Assembly (NCBI RefSeq): GCF_003968755.1
Contig: NZ_RYDL01000003.1
Coordinates: 62,001-126,000 of the forward strand
DNA: 64,000 nucleotides
Source: Flavobacterium sp. RSP15
GTDB taxonomy: Bacteria; Bacteroidota; Bacteroidia; Flavobacteriales; Flavobacteriaceae
Direction of reading: 5' to 3'
Every line of letters starts with the position of its first letter. Positions within the stretch are counted from its first letter, which is position 1. A model generated the notes under the pieces. It made no database searches. It was not told where the DNA came from and was given only the letters and a program-made list of their open reading frames with translations. The position numbers and the translations under genes were made by a program. Positions 48,903-58,427 of this stretch are shown here, piece by piece.

Positions 48903-49173
48903 ATATATCAAATTTTGTCTTAATGCTAAGTGCATTAAAATTCCCAGATTGGAAGTCTAATTTTTTACCACAAGACCCCAAGTATTCACTAAATTGGTAA
49001 TTTTATTTAACTAGATTTTAATAAAAAACAAATTTTATCTTTAAAATATAAAATACCCATAAAAAAATAGGGGCTAGATTGCAAAAATCATAAAAATAAA
49101 ACATTAATGCGCTTTACAATAGGGGTATGTTGAACAATTTTATATTTTTATCAAAATTTAAAACTGAAAAACG

Positions 49174-50490
49174 ATGCGAAAAATTATTCTAAGTGTGATA
49201 TTGATCACGATTTTGGTATTAACCCTTTGTTCAAATTATTTCTTAGCCGAAAGTCCAGCTCCTACAGAAGCAGTAAAATTTGATACCGGCGATACCGCTT
49301 GGATGATCGTTGCAACTGCACTTGTATTAATCATGACACCCGGTTTAGGTTTCTTTTACGGTGGAATGGTAGGTAAAAAAAATGTCATTAGTACCATGCT
49401 TCAAAGCTTTATGGCAATGATAATCGTTACCGTGTTGTGGGTTGTCATCGCTTTCGGATTATCTTTTGGTCCAACTATTGGCGGAATAATAGGGAATCCA
49501 ATTCCAAATTTATTTTTTCAAGGCGTAAATACAAATACATCTTGGAGTTTAGCTCCGACAATTCCATTTATGCTTTTTGCTTTATTTCAAGCAAAATTTG
49601 CCATCATTACACCCGCTTTAATTACCGGTGCTTTTGCAGAACGAATTCGTTTTTGGGCGTACTTACTATTTATGGTTTTATTTATACTGCTCGTTTATAC
49701 CCCGCTGGCTCACATGACATGGCATCCAGATGGTATTCTCTTTAAAATGGGCGTATTGGATTTTGCTGGTGGAACTGTAGTTCATATGAGTGCCGGTTGG
49801 GCAGCTCTAGCTGGTGCCATTTTCTTAGGCAAAAGAAAAGCAGAAAAAGGAAATCCCGCACGTATAACATACGTAATGTTAGGTACCGGATTGTTGTGGT
49901 TTGGATGGTTCGGGTTCAACGCTGGTTCCGCTTTAGGAGCTAATGGGCTTGCCGTACAAGCACTGGGGACAACTACTATTGCTGCTGCTGCTGCTGGAAT
50001 GGCTTGGGTATTTCTTGATAAAATTCTTGGTCATAAATTGTCGGCAATGGGAGCTTGTATTGGCGTAGTGGTCGGATTAGTTGCCATTACTCCTGCAGCT
50101 GGTTTTGTTAGTATTCCTCATGCTTTGTTCATAGGAATTTTTGCAAGTATTGTGAGCAATCTGGTGGTTAGAAGTTTCCACAAATGTAAAATTGATGATG
50201 CTTTAGATGTATTTGCCTGTCACGGTGTAGGTGGCATCATTGGAATGCTTTTGACAGGTGTATTTGCTTCAAAATCAATAAACGCGGCAGTTGGTGATAA
50301 CCAAGGACTTATTTTTGGAGAAACAACATTATTTTTAAATCAATTATTTGCTATGGTTGTCGTTTCCATATTTGCATTTTCAATGTCTTACTTTCTTTTC
50401 TTTATTGTGAATAAAATTACGCCTTTAAGGGTAAGTGAAGAAAAAGAAGAATTAGGCTTAGATATTTCGCAACACGGTGAATTTCTATAA
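49174..50490 (+). CDS. amt: Ammonium transporter
   Basis: A 438-residue Amt/Mep channel for ammonium, in the inner membrane. A signal-peptide-like first segment (MRKIILSVILITILVLTLC) precedes the 11-helix core, as in many Amt proteins. Motifs: TGDTAWMIVATALVLIMTPG, GLGFFYGGMVGKKNV, DFAGGTVVHMSAGWAALAG with the first pore histidine, GLLWFGWFGFNAGSALGANG, and DVFACHGVGGIIGMLLTGVFA with the second. No glnK/P-II gene follows it in this window, unlike the common amtB-glnK pairing. It is transcribed alone and ends at a strong hairpin. Confidence 0.97.
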   Translation: MRKIILSVILITILVLTLCSNYFLAESPAPTEAVKFDTGDTAWMIVATALVLIMTPGLGFFYGGMVGKKNVISTMLQSFMAMIIVTVLWVVIAFGLSFGPTIGGIIGNPIPNLFFQGVNTNTSWSLAPTIPFMLFALFQAKFAIITPALITGAFAERIRFWAYLLFMVLFILLVYTPLAHMTWHPDGILFKMGVLDFAGGTVVHMSAGWAALAGAIFLGKRKAEKGNPARITYVMLGTGLLWFGWFGFNAGSALGANGLAVQALGTTTIAAAAAGMAWVFLDKILGHKLSAMGACIGVVVGLVAITPAAGFVSIPHALFIGIFASIVSNLVVRSFHKCKIDDALDVFACHGVGGIIGMLLTGVFASKSINAAVGDNQGLIFGETTLFLNQLFAMVVVSIFAFSMSYFLFFIVNKITPLRVSEEKEELGLDISQHGEFL

Positions 50491-50511
50491 ATCTTCGGTA
50501 TAAAGTTAGAG

Positions 50512-50533
50512 ACGCTCTGAAATTTCAGAGCGT
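50512..50533 (+). terminator. Amt terminator
   Basis: acgctctgaaatttcagagcgt is a perfect inverted repeat followed by seven T residues, 22 bases after the stop codon. It is a textbook intrinsic terminator. Confidence 0.9.
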
Positions 50534-50652
50534 TTTTTTGCTCTTATCCGTTCTAAATACCCATAATCTACAAAGCAATTCTTATTCTTTAAACAATAAA
50601 CTAAAAACTTTAAAAATAGCTTAGTACATATTAATTTTAGCCTGCATCCTCT

Positions 50653-50698
50653 AAAACTAAAATCCCAACCTTAAAAAAAAGATTGGGATTTTAGTTTT
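50653..50698. terminator. Second, bidirectional hairpin in the amt-CocE spacer
   Basis: aaaactaaaatcccaacc (50653-50670) and gattgggattttagtttt (50681-50698) pair over 18 bases with one mismatch. It lies 45 bases beyond the stop of the minus-strand hydrolase at 50743 and probably ends that transcript. Confidence 0.7.
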
Positions 50699-50742
50699 AA
50701 ATATAGTCGAATGCTTTTATGGCGCACAACCCGATTGCCGTT

Positions 50743-52590
50743 TTATTTTAAAACAGTACACTCAATTTTAGAGTCGTTATAAATCTTGTGCGTTTGTTTC
50801 TTAAAATCTTCAGGTTTTGCATAAAAAATATTGTCAACAAATGTCTGTGGATTCAAATCTATAAATGGAAACCACGTACTTTGAACCTGAATCTGGATTT
50901 TGTGTCCTTTTTTGAACGTATGAAATACATCTTGTAACTTAATATTAACTGCTGTTTTCTCATTGGCTACAAAAGGTTCTGGTTTTGAAAAACTATTTCT
51001 AAAACGGCCTCGCATAACTTCACTTCGTACCATCATGTGGTAATTACTCATCTTTAGATACGGAGCTACTTCTTTTGTTTCCGGTTCGTCATTTGGGAAA
51101 ACATCAATCACTTTTACAATCCAATCCGCATCAGTTCCTGTAGTAGAAACTTGTAATTTAGCCAAGATTTCTCCAGCTAATGTGGTATCATCATTCAATA
51201 CTTCTGTTTCAAAAACAATCACATTCGGACGTCGTGCAGCAAAACGCTGGTCATCGGTCATGTATTTCCTTGGCGTAAGTCCGTTTTGTTTAATATCCTC
51301 CGAATAGGGTACCGGTTTCTTAGGATCACTAATAAATTCTTCAAAAGAAATATTTTGCTTAGCCAATTTTGTCAATTTACTACCTTGCAAAAAGAAATCT
51401 TGTTTTTCAGTATTTACGGGAGGCCAGGCATCATAAGTTTTCCACTCTTTTCTTCCGGTGTCAAAAACATAAGCTTCAGGCAATTTATTAGCTCCTTTTC
51501 CATTATTTTTCAAAAAATGACGGAAGAAATTAGATTCAATATTTTTTTGATAAAAACCAGAAATACTATCTCCAAAATTAATATTACCAATCACTTGCTT
51601 TGCTGAATTCCTAGCCCAATCACCATGACTCCAGGGTCCCATAACAATTGTGTTGTAGTTTTTACTGCTCTTTTCTATCGTACTGTAGGTATTCAAAGGA
51701 CCGTATAAATCTTCGGCATCAAACCAACCTCCAACTGTCATTACCGCTGGTTTAATATTATTCAAATGCTGTAAAATTCCACGCTTTTGCCAAAAATCAT
51801 CGTAACTGGAATGGTCTTTCAGCTGTTGCCAAAACTCATTCTCTTTTCCATAATATTTGTCTAAATTAGAGAGTGGTCCAGCATCCAGGAAAAACTGATA
51901 ATCATCGTTTGTACCCGCATTCGTGAATTTGTACCAAGGTTCCGTAGTACGTTTTGTTTTTTGAGGGCCAAATAACGGAGTGACTTTCCAATAACTCAAC
52001 AAATACGCTCCATTGTGATGAAAATCATCAAAAAAGAAATCAGCTATACATGCCTGAGGCGAAACGGCTTTCAAAGCTGGATGATTACTCAATAAAGAAT
52101 ATGTAGCGTAAAAACCTGGATATGAGATTCCCCAAGTTCCAACATTTCCATTATTGTTAGCCACATTTTTCACCAGCCACTCTATCGTATCATACGTATC
52201 CGAAGCTTCATCCGTATCTTTCTTGCCTTTTTTATTTGGAATAAAACCACGCATGTTGTCATACAAACCATCACTCATAAATCGTCCTCGAACATCTTGA
52301 TAGACTACAATATATCCTTCTTTCATCATCGTTTCACTGGGAGAAATGCTTTTCTTGAACTGATTTTCTCCATAAGGCCCGGAGTTATATGGTGTTCTTT
52401 GCATTATAATTGGATATTTTGTAGAAACATCTTTGGGAGTATAAATGGCAGTAAACAACTCTACTCCATCACGCATTTTAATATGCACTTCCTTTTTAGT
52501 ATAATTTTCAGACACATAATTGGCTTTATTGTCTTGGGCAAACAGAACTGCACCAATAAAAAAAAGCGAAATACCTAATAGTTTTTTCAT
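50743..52590 (-). CDS. Exported CocE/NonD-type hydrolase (X-Pro dipeptidyl-peptidase-like)
   Basis: The start at 52590 is preferred because it gives the signal MKKLLGISLFFIGAVLFAQ; the frame is open upstream to 52701 but encodes basic, unlikely sequence. The 615-residue product has the S15 alpha/beta-hydrolase signature: HIKMRDGVELFTAIYTPKD (about 35-53), IMQRTPYNSGPYG and QDVRGRFMSDG. The nucleophile elbow GTWGISYPGFYATYSL has the serine near 165. The C-terminal jelly-roll region contains PYLKMSNYHMMVRSEVMRGRFR and HTFKKGHKIQIQVQSTWFP. It hydrolyses acyl, cocaine-like esters, glutaryl-amides or X-proline peptides in the family; the substrate here is unknown. Confidence 0.9.
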   Translation of the reverse strand: MKKLLGISLFFIGAVLFAQDNKANYVSENYTKKEVHIKMRDGVELFTAIYTPKDVSTKYPIIMQRTPYNSGPYGENQFKKSISPSETMMKEGYIVVYQDVRGRFMSDGLYDNMRGFIPNKKGKKDTDEASDTYDTIEWLVKNVANNNGNVGTWGISYPGFYATYSLLSNHPALKAVSPQACIADFFFDDFHHNGAYLLSYWKVTPLFGPQKTKRTTEPWYKFTNAGTNDDYQFFLDAGPLSNLDKYYGKENEFWQQLKDHSSYDDFWQKRGILQHLNNIKPAVMTVGGWFDAEDLYGPLNTYSTIEKSSKNYNTIVMGPWSHGDWARNSAKQVIGNINFGDSISGFYQKNIESNFFRHFLKNNGKGANKLPEAYVFDTGRKEWKTYDAWPPVNTEKQDFFLQGSKLTKLAKQNISFEEFISDPKKPVPYSEDIKQNGLTPRKYMTDDQRFAARRPNVIVFETEVLNDDTTLAGEILAKLQVSTTGTDADWIVKVIDVFPNDEPETKEVAPYLKMSNYHMMVRSEVMRGRFRNSFSKPEPFVANEKTAVNIKLQDVFHTFKKGHKIQIQVQSTWFPFIDLNPQTFVDNIFYAKPEDFKKQTHKIYNDSKIECTVLK

Positions 52591-53085
52591 GAATTCTTTT
52601 GAGTTAAAATAATTTTTAAAGATAAAAAATCTCTTCGAATATTGCATCCATATTCCTTCTTTTTTAAAATTTAGGAATTTTAGTTTGTCAAAAAAAAACA
52701 AATATGTTAAAAAAAACGATCTTTTTTAGGATCTTTTTAAAGAAAACTACACGGTTAGATTAGCATTTTTTATCAAAAATTTCATTCGCTTTTACCTCTA
52801 TAAAATCAATACTATTACTGCAAAAAGAGGCCGTTATTTGTTGTGTAAAAGACAATATCTGCATTTTAAAAAGATTTTTTAGATAATTTGCCTTACATTT
52901 GTAAAATACCAAATTATTTTTTGCGGTTAATAAAGTCTTTTTTTTGCACTTTTAACCCAAAGCTAAGATCCCTTATTTTAGAAAATATTCTAAAAAAAAT
53001 CATCTTTTTTTTTGCAGTTTACTGCACCTTTTGCCTTTTGGAAAAATTCCATGTACAGGCTATTAAATAATCGAAAATTAATAAT
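52591..53085. promoter_or_regulatory. Divergent spacer with a candidate promoter for the symporter operon
   Basis: A 495-base AT-rich spacer between divergent genes. TACATTTG at 52894-52901 matches the -7 consensus on the plus strand but has no good -33 element, and implies a leader of about 180 bases before 53086. The 60-codon frame at 52888-53070 has no supporting feature. No operator palindrome was recognised. Confidence 0.4.
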
Positions 53086-54558
53086 ATGCACACAATAGAT
53101 TATGCAATTTTTGTTGTTTACATGCTGGTTATGCTAGGCGTTGGCGTTTATTTTTTTAACAAAAACAAAACTGCTGAAGATTTTTACGTTAGCGGAAGAA
53201 ATATGAATAGCTGGCACATTGGTTTATCCGTTGTAGCCACAGATGTAGGTGGTGGATTCTCAATAGGATTGGGCGGTCTGGGTTTTACGATGGGAATATC
53301 CGGTTCTTGGATGCTGTTCACCGGACTGCTGGGCGCTTGGCTGAGTGCTGTTTTTCTAATTCCAAAAGTAAGTGCATTAGGACATAAATATAAGTTTTTC
53401 ACTTTTCCCCAAATATTTGATCATTTTTATAATGCTAAAGTAGCGCTACTGGCCGGAATTATTTCGGCTATTGGATATCTTGGATTTACAAGTTCTCAGG
53501 TTTTGGCTGGAGCCAAATTAGCGTCGGCAACCATAGAAGGACTTAATTTACAAACAGCGCTAATTGTAATGGGACTTATCGCGGTAATTTATACGGCTAT
53601 TGGAGGATTAAAAGCCGTTATTTATACCGATACAATCCAGTGGTTAGTCCTTATTGGCGGATTGGTTTTTATAGGGATTCCAGTTGCCTACAATGCCGTG
53701 GGAGGGTATGAGGCGATCAAGACTACCCTGGCACCTGAATATTTATCACTGACCAATGTAAAATGGTATCAGATTTTAAACTGGTCCATAACCATTATAC
53801 CCATTTGGTTTGTAGGAATGACTTTATACCAGCGGATTTATGCTAGCAAAGGAGAGAAAGAAGCTAAAAAAGCATGGTTGATTGCGGGTGTTTTTGAATG
53901 GCCTATAATGGCATTTATGGGAGTGATTCTGGGAATGCTGGCTAAAGTGGCTGCAAACAAAGGAATGTTTAACGGTATTACAGATGCAGCCAATATGGAT
54001 AGCGAAATGGGATTGCCTATTTTACTGGCCACCATACTCCCCGTTGGATTAATGGGGCTGATGCTTTCTTCCTATTTTTCGGCTATACTTTCTACCGCGG
54101 ACAGCTGCTTAATGGCAGCTTCCGGAAATATTGTCACTGATATTATTGCTAAATTTTCAAAAAAAGAATTGAGTCATAAAAAAGAGCTTCGGCTCTCACA
54201 ATTGGTCACCTTAATTGTAGGTCTTCTTGCTATTTTAATTGCTTCCCAAATGCAAAATGTACTGGAACTGATGCTCTACTCCTATGCTTTTATGGTGTCG
54301 GGACTATTCGTTCCGGTAATAGGCGCTTTATTTTGGAAGAAAAGCCATCCAACAGCTGCTTTTTGGAGCATGTTATTTGGGGGTGCCACCACAATCCTGC
54401 TAATTGTTACAGAGAATAAACTACCTTTAGATTTAAAATTACCGGAACATTTAGATGCAAACCTTTATGGAATAAGTATTTCTCTTATTTTATTCGTTAC
54501 AATATCACTTTATCACTATAACAAAAAAGAAAGACAAAATGGAATTCAAACAAATTAA
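53086..54558 (+). CDS. Sodium:solute symporter
   Basis: A 490-residue member of the SSS family (about 13 hydrophobic helices). The N-terminal DYAIFVVYMLVMLGVGVYFF is followed by KTAEDFYVSGRNMNSWHIGLSVVATDVGGG, where the sodium-binding helix 1 break falls, then YTAIGGLKAVIYTDTIQW and SSYFSAILSTADSCLMAASGN, typical of the family. Cargo unknown; organic anions, sugars or amino acids are possible. It overlaps the acetyltransferase gene by 20 bases and starts a five-gene operon of D-amino-acid-type enzymes, so an amino-acid-like solute is the most reasonable guess. Confidence 0.92.
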   Translation: MHTIDYAIFVVYMLVMLGVGVYFFNKNKTAEDFYVSGRNMNSWHIGLSVVATDVGGGFSIGLGGLGFTMGISGSWMLFTGLLGAWLSAVFLIPKVSALGHKYKFFTFPQIFDHFYNAKVALLAGIISAIGYLGFTSSQVLAGAKLASATIEGLNLQTALIVMGLIAVIYTAIGGLKAVIYTDTIQWLVLIGGLVFIGIPVAYNAVGGYEAIKTTLAPEYLSLTNVKWYQILNWSITIIPIWFVGMTLYQRIYASKGEKEAKKAWLIAGVFEWPIMAFMGVILGMLAKVAANKGMFNGITDAANMDSEMGLPILLATILPVGLMGLMLSSYFSAILSTADSCLMAASGNIVTDIIAKFSKKELSHKKELRLSQLVTLIVGLLAILIASQMQNVLELMLYSYAFMVSGLFVPVIGALFWKKSHPTAAFWSMLFGGATTILLIVTENKLPLDLKLPEHLDANLYGISISLILFVTISLYHYNKKERQNGIQTN

Positions 54559-54973
54559 TGACACAACCGGAGAAGATACAATTTATACCAATCAAATTAT
54601 AGCATTATTCCTTTATACCCATTTAGAACAATATGGCGATACGATTGAAGACATTCGAAAATGTATTGATTACGTTATGAATCCTACAAAAGGAGGCAAC
54701 ATTGTAGTGGGAATCGAAGATCAAAAAATCGTAGGAGTTGTCATCTTGAACAACACGGGAATGAAAGATTTTATTCCTGAAAATATTTTGGTATACATTG
54801 CCGTGGACAACAGCCAACGGGGAAAAGGGTTTGGAAAACAATTGATGCAAAAAGCAATATCAATTGCCGAAGGAAATATTGCCCTGCATGTAGAACCTGA
54901 TAATCCTGCCAAAAAACTGTATGAAAGCTTAGGTTTTACCAATAAATATTTGGAAATGCGCCTCATTAAATAA
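54539..54973 (+). CDS. GNAT-family N-acetyltransferase
   Basis: A 144-residue single GNAT domain. The acetyl-CoA site is in VYIAVDNSQRGKGFGKQLMQKAIS (Q-R-G-K-G-F-G, about 90-96), followed by IALHVEPDNPAKKLYESLGF near 115-134, the usual fourth motif. It overlaps the symporter gene by 20 bases and lies 6 bases before an M20 deacylase, so it is translationally coupled to both. It probably acetylates an amine of the pathway intermediate. The acceptor is unknown. Confidence 0.88.
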   Translation: MEFKQINDTTGEDTIYTNQIIALFLYTHLEQYGDTIEDIRKCIDYVMNPTKGGNIVVGIEDQKIVGVVILNNTGMKDFIPENILVYIAVDNSQRGKGFGKQLMQKAISIAEGNIALHVEPDNPAKKLYESLGFTNKYLEMRLIK

Positions 54974-54979
54974 TCCAAA

Positions 54980-56134
54980 ATGGAAAACTCAAACCCGTCC
55001 ATCGAGACACTTGTACGGTTACGAAAGGAGCTTCACAAACACCCAGAGGTTTCGGGTAAAGAAAATCAAACAGCAAAACGCGTCCTATCTTTTCTCGAAA
55101 ATTACCCTCCGGATGAATTGATTACCGGAGTAGGAACAACTGGTGTGGTTGCAATTTATAAAGGTAAAAAAAATGGGAAAATAGTATTATTCCGATGTGA
55201 ATTAGATGCTTTGCCAATTGAAGAAACGAATCGTTTTGAACATCGTTCACTAATTGATGGTGTCTCACACAAATGCGGACATGATGGACACATGGCTATT
55301 CTTTGTGGTTTGGCAGCTGAATTGCATCAGAACAAACCGGACTCAGGAACCGTCATTTTGCTGTTTCAACCGGCTGAAGAAGATGGTAGTGGTGCTCAAA
55401 AGGTGTTTTCAGATACTAAATTCACTTTGATTCAACCTGATTACGTCTTTGCGCTGCACAATTTACCAGGGTTTCCAATGCATCAAATTGTAGTAAAAAA
55501 CGAAACTTTTACCTGCGCCGTAAATAGCATTATCATAAAATTAAAAGGAAAAACAGCCCATGCCGGTGAGCCTGAAAGAGGAATTAATCCTACTCTGGCA
55601 ATAGCCGCCATTATCAATCAATTTAATGCTACTATTCAGACCGATATTACCAAAGAAAACTATTGCCAGATAACTCCCATTTATACCAAAATAGGTAAAA
55701 AAGCATATGGTGTAGCAGCTGGTGCGGGAGAAATTCATTTTACAGTACGAAGTGATAGCAATTTACAGATGAGAAAGATCGAAATAGCTTTAGAAAATGC
55801 AGCCCGATCAATCGCAAAAGAATATCAACTGAAGTGTAAAACACAATGGATACAAAGTTTCCAAGCCAATGAGAATGACAAAACTGCTGTAGCATTCATC
55901 AAAAAGGCAGCAGAAATTAATGGTTTTGAACTATTCGAAAAAGAAAAACCATTCACTTGGGGCGAAGATTTTGGTTTGTTCACACAGCACTATCCCGGTT
56001 CCATGTTCGGACTGGGAGCTGGGGTAAACACTGCCGCACTACACAATCCTGATTATGATTTTCCTGACGAAATTATAGCAACTGGAGTGGCTGTTTTTCA
56101 TCACATCAGCAAACAAATTACAAATGCACACTAA
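54980..56134 (+). CDS. M20-family amidohydrolase (N-acyl-amino-acid hydrolase-like)
   Basis: A 384-residue metallo-amidohydrolase of the M20D branch (hippurate, indoleacetyl-amino-acid or N-acetyl-amino-acid hydrolases). LRKELHKHPEVSGKE is the typical start. FRCELDALPIEE near 72 and SHKCGHDGHMAILCGLAAEL near 93 include the metal cysteine and histidine ligands. LLFQPAEEDGSGAQKVF near 126 carries the catalytic glutamate pair, and FALHNLPGFP follows near 156. TAHAGEPERGINPTLAIAAI is the dimerisation-lid region. It overlaps the following racemase gene by 11 bases. In context it would remove an acyl group from an amino acid, perhaps the one added by the GNAT or one imported by the symporter. Confidence 0.93.
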   Translation: MENSNPSIETLVRLRKELHKHPEVSGKENQTAKRVLSFLENYPPDELITGVGTTGVVAIYKGKKNGKIVLFRCELDALPIEETNRFEHRSLIDGVSHKCGHDGHMAILCGLAAELHQNKPDSGTVILLFQPAEEDGSGAQKVFSDTKFTLIQPDYVFALHNLPGFPMHQIVVKNETFTCAVNSIIIKLKGKTAHAGEPERGINPTLAIAAIINQFNATIQTDITKENYCQITPIYTKIGKKAYGVAAGAGEIHFTVRSDSNLQMRKIEIALENAARSIAKEYQLKCKTQWIQSFQANENDKTAVAFIKKAAEINGFELFEKEKPFTWGEDFGLFTQHYPGSMFGLGAGVNTAALHNPDYDFPDEIIATGVAVFHHISKQITNAH

Positions 56135-57275
56135 CTCAATAATAGAGCTTAATCGCTCCGCGTATCAAAAGAACATCGATTTTCTAAAAAAGACCTTTGG
56201 AAAAAAAGTACTGATTTCCTCTGTCGTAAAAGGAAATGCGTATGGTCATGGAGTACAGCCGTTTGTGGCTATGGCTTTTCAATGTGGTGTAACTCATTTT
56301 TCTGTTTTTGATGTTCAGGAAGCCAAAGTCGTAAAAACAACACTACAGGACAAAGCAACTATTATGGTTATGGGACTCGTTCAGGATGAAGATATGGAAT
56401 GGGTAATCAAAAATGATATTGAATTTTTTGTCTTTGATAAAACTCGACTGACGAAAGCTATGAAAACAGCTAAAAAACTCGAAAAAAAAGCAATTCTGCA
56501 CATTGAAGTAGAAACCGGAATGAACCGAACTGGTTTTGACAAAAACGAACTGAATACTGTTATTACTTTTTTAAAGAGAGAAGAACAACATCTATCTTTC
56601 AAAGGGCTTTGTACTCATTATGCCGGGGCCGAAAGTATCGCTAATTATTACAGAGTGGATCAGCAAATCAAGAAGTTTGAAGAAATTTATGCCTTTTTTT
56701 GTAAAAATGATCTGAAGCCACAAATGAGACATTCTGCTTGCTCTGCAGCATCAATAATGTTTCCACAAACCAGAATGGATATGGTGCGAATCGGAATAAT
56801 GCAATACGGATTGTGGTCCAGTCCGGAAGTATTTGTTACCTATCTCAATTCTAAAAAAAATAAAATAGATCCGCTGCAACGCGTTATCACTTGGAAAAGT
56901 GCTATAATGAGCGTAAAGAAAGTAAATATTGGTGATTTTATTGGATATGGAACCAGTTTTATGGCCAAAAGAAAAATGAAAATTGCTGTTATCCCTATTG
57001 GTTACTGCCACGGATACAGCCGTTCGTTGAGCAACCAAGGTCGTGTACTTATTCATGGACAACGCTGTATTGTAGTGGGTTCCGTAAACATGAACATGAT
57101 GACTGTCGATGTTACTGATATCGACATGGCAAAAAAAGAAGATGAAGTGGTCTTGATAGGCACACAAAAAGAGCTATCCGTTTCTGTAGCTTCCTTTAGT
57201 GATTTCAGCAACCAACTCAATTACGAATTATTAACTCGGATTTCCAAATCAATTCCACGTAAAATCATAGAATAA
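56124..57275 (+). CDS. Alanine racemase-like enzyme
   Basis: A 383-residue fold-type III PLP enzyme. The PLP lysine lies in SSVVKGNAYGHGVQPFV (near 33). HIEVETGMNRTGFD is near 128 and LCTHYAGAE near 163. The catalytic tyrosine region GYGTSFMAKRKMKIAVIPIG, then YCHGYSRSLSNQGRVLIHGQ, lies near 273. The final VGSVNMNMMTVDVT differs slightly from the alanine-racemase consensus G-R-V-x-M-D-Q. It racemises alanine or another small amino acid. It overlaps both neighbours and shares an operon with a second, different PLP racemase. It may be a dedicated pathway enzyme rather than the essential cell-wall Alr. Confidence 0.88.
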   Translation: MHTNSIIELNRSAYQKNIDFLKKTFGKKVLISSVVKGNAYGHGVQPFVAMAFQCGVTHFSVFDVQEAKVVKTTLQDKATIMVMGLVQDEDMEWVIKNDIEFFVFDKTRLTKAMKTAKKLEKKAILHIEVETGMNRTGFDKNELNTVITFLKREEQHLSFKGLCTHYAGAESIANYYRVDQQIKKFEEIYAFFCKNDLKPQMRHSACSAASIMFPQTRMDMVRIGIMQYGLWSSPEVFVTYLNSKKNKIDPLQRVITWKSAIMSVKKVNIGDFIGYGTSFMAKRKMKIAVIPIGYCHGYSRSLSNQGRVLIHGQRCIVVGSVNMNMMTVDVTDIDMAKKEDEVVLIGTQKELSVSVASFSDFSNQLNYELLTRISKSIPRKIIE

Positions 57276-58348
57276 TGGCTTTTATAAAACTATATCGCAA
57301 AAAACTTGAAGAAAATTATGCCTTTCTGGATACTATTTTTAAATCCAGAAATATACAATGGGGAGTGGTTTCCAAACTATTGTGTGGAAATAAAATTTAT
57401 CTCAAAGAAATCATCGCTTTAGGAGTACGTGAAATTCATGATTCCAGAGTAAGTAATTTGAAAAAAATTAAAGCCTTGGATCCGGAAATCCAAACCGTGT
57501 ATATTAAACCACCTGCTAAACGAAGTATTGAAAGTATTGTGCGGTATGCTGACATCAGTTTTAATACTGAAATCTATACCATACAATTACTTTCAGAGGA
57601 AGCCGTAAAACAAAACAAGACCCATAAAATCATCATTATGATTGAAATGGGAGACCTTCGTGAAGGTGTAATGGGTGAAGAATTGATCGATTTTTATGGC
57701 ACAATTCTAAAAATGCCTAATATTGAAATCTCTGGAATTGGTACCAATTTCAATTGCCTTAGCGGTGTAATGCCCACGCAGGACAAATTGATTCAATTGA
57801 GCTTATACAAACAGCTAATTGAAGCTAAATTCAATATCAGTATTCCATTTGTCTCCGGAGGAACTTCTGTTACTGTACCGCTACTCCTAAAAAATGCCCG
57901 ACCAATGGCCGTGAATCATTTTCGAATAGGGGAAGCCCTATTTTTCGGGAAAGATTTGTTTACAGGAAATACCATAGAAGGAATGCACAATGATGTTTTC
58001 AAATTATACGCTGAAATCATCGAAATTACAGAAAAACCAAATACACCAACAGGGGAGTTAGGCGAGAATGTAGCCGGAAATTCCTTTTCGATGGATGCTG
58101 TCACTGATTTAGGCGATACTTCCCTTAGAGCTATTCTAGACATTGGTTTGTTAGACATGCAACCACAATACATCGAATCTGATGATACGGATATCACTAT
58201 AGTAGACGCCAGTTCTGACATGCTGGTTATAGACATTTCAAATTCTAAAAAAAATTATAAAATTGGGGATTTAGTGGCGTTCAAAATACGATATATGGGC
58301 GCATTGTACCTTTTAAATTCTGCTTATATCGAGAAAATAATCGAATAA
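57275..58348 (+). CDS. Second PLP racemase, alanine/ornithine racemase-like (YhfX/Orr branch)
   Basis: A 357-residue fold-type III PLP enzyme distinct from the preceding one. The PLP lysine is in GVVSKLLCGNKIYL (near 29). IMIEMGDLREGVMGEEL near 122, ISGIGTNFNCLSGVMPTQ near 150, PFVSGGTSVTVPLL near 188 and NHFRIGEALFFG near 213 match the ornithine/alanine racemase branch rather than classic Alr. The C-terminal Y265-type tyrosine motif of Alr is not seen. Its ATG shares one base with the stop codon of the preceding gene. The two racemases may act on different substrates. Confidence 0.85.
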   Translation: MAFIKLYRKKLEENYAFLDTIFKSRNIQWGVVSKLLCGNKIYLKEIIALGVREIHDSRVSNLKKIKALDPEIQTVYIKPPAKRSIESIVRYADISFNTEIYTIQLLSEEAVKQNKTHKIIIMIEMGDLREGVMGEELIDFYGTILKMPNIEISGIGTNFNCLSGVMPTQDKLIQLSLYKQLIEAKFNISIPFVSGGTSVTVPLLLKNARPMAVNHFRIGEALFFGKDLFTGNTIEGMHNDVFKLYAEIIEITEKPNTPTGELGENVAGNSFSMDAVTDLGDTSLRAILDIGLLDMQPQYIESDDTDITIVDASSDMLVIDISNSKKNYKIGDLVAFKIRYMGALYLLNSAYIEKIIE

Positions 58349-58427
58349 AAGGCAATTTTATACCCTACCTTGTATACGGCATCTCACGCATCAATACTGA
58401 GTAAATTAAGTCTATAGTATTAAATAT

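Noticed and set aside
49021..49173. Possible sigma-54 or nitrogen-regulatory site before amt
   Set aside because: No TGGCAC-N5-TTGC match was found; only AT-rich sequence.
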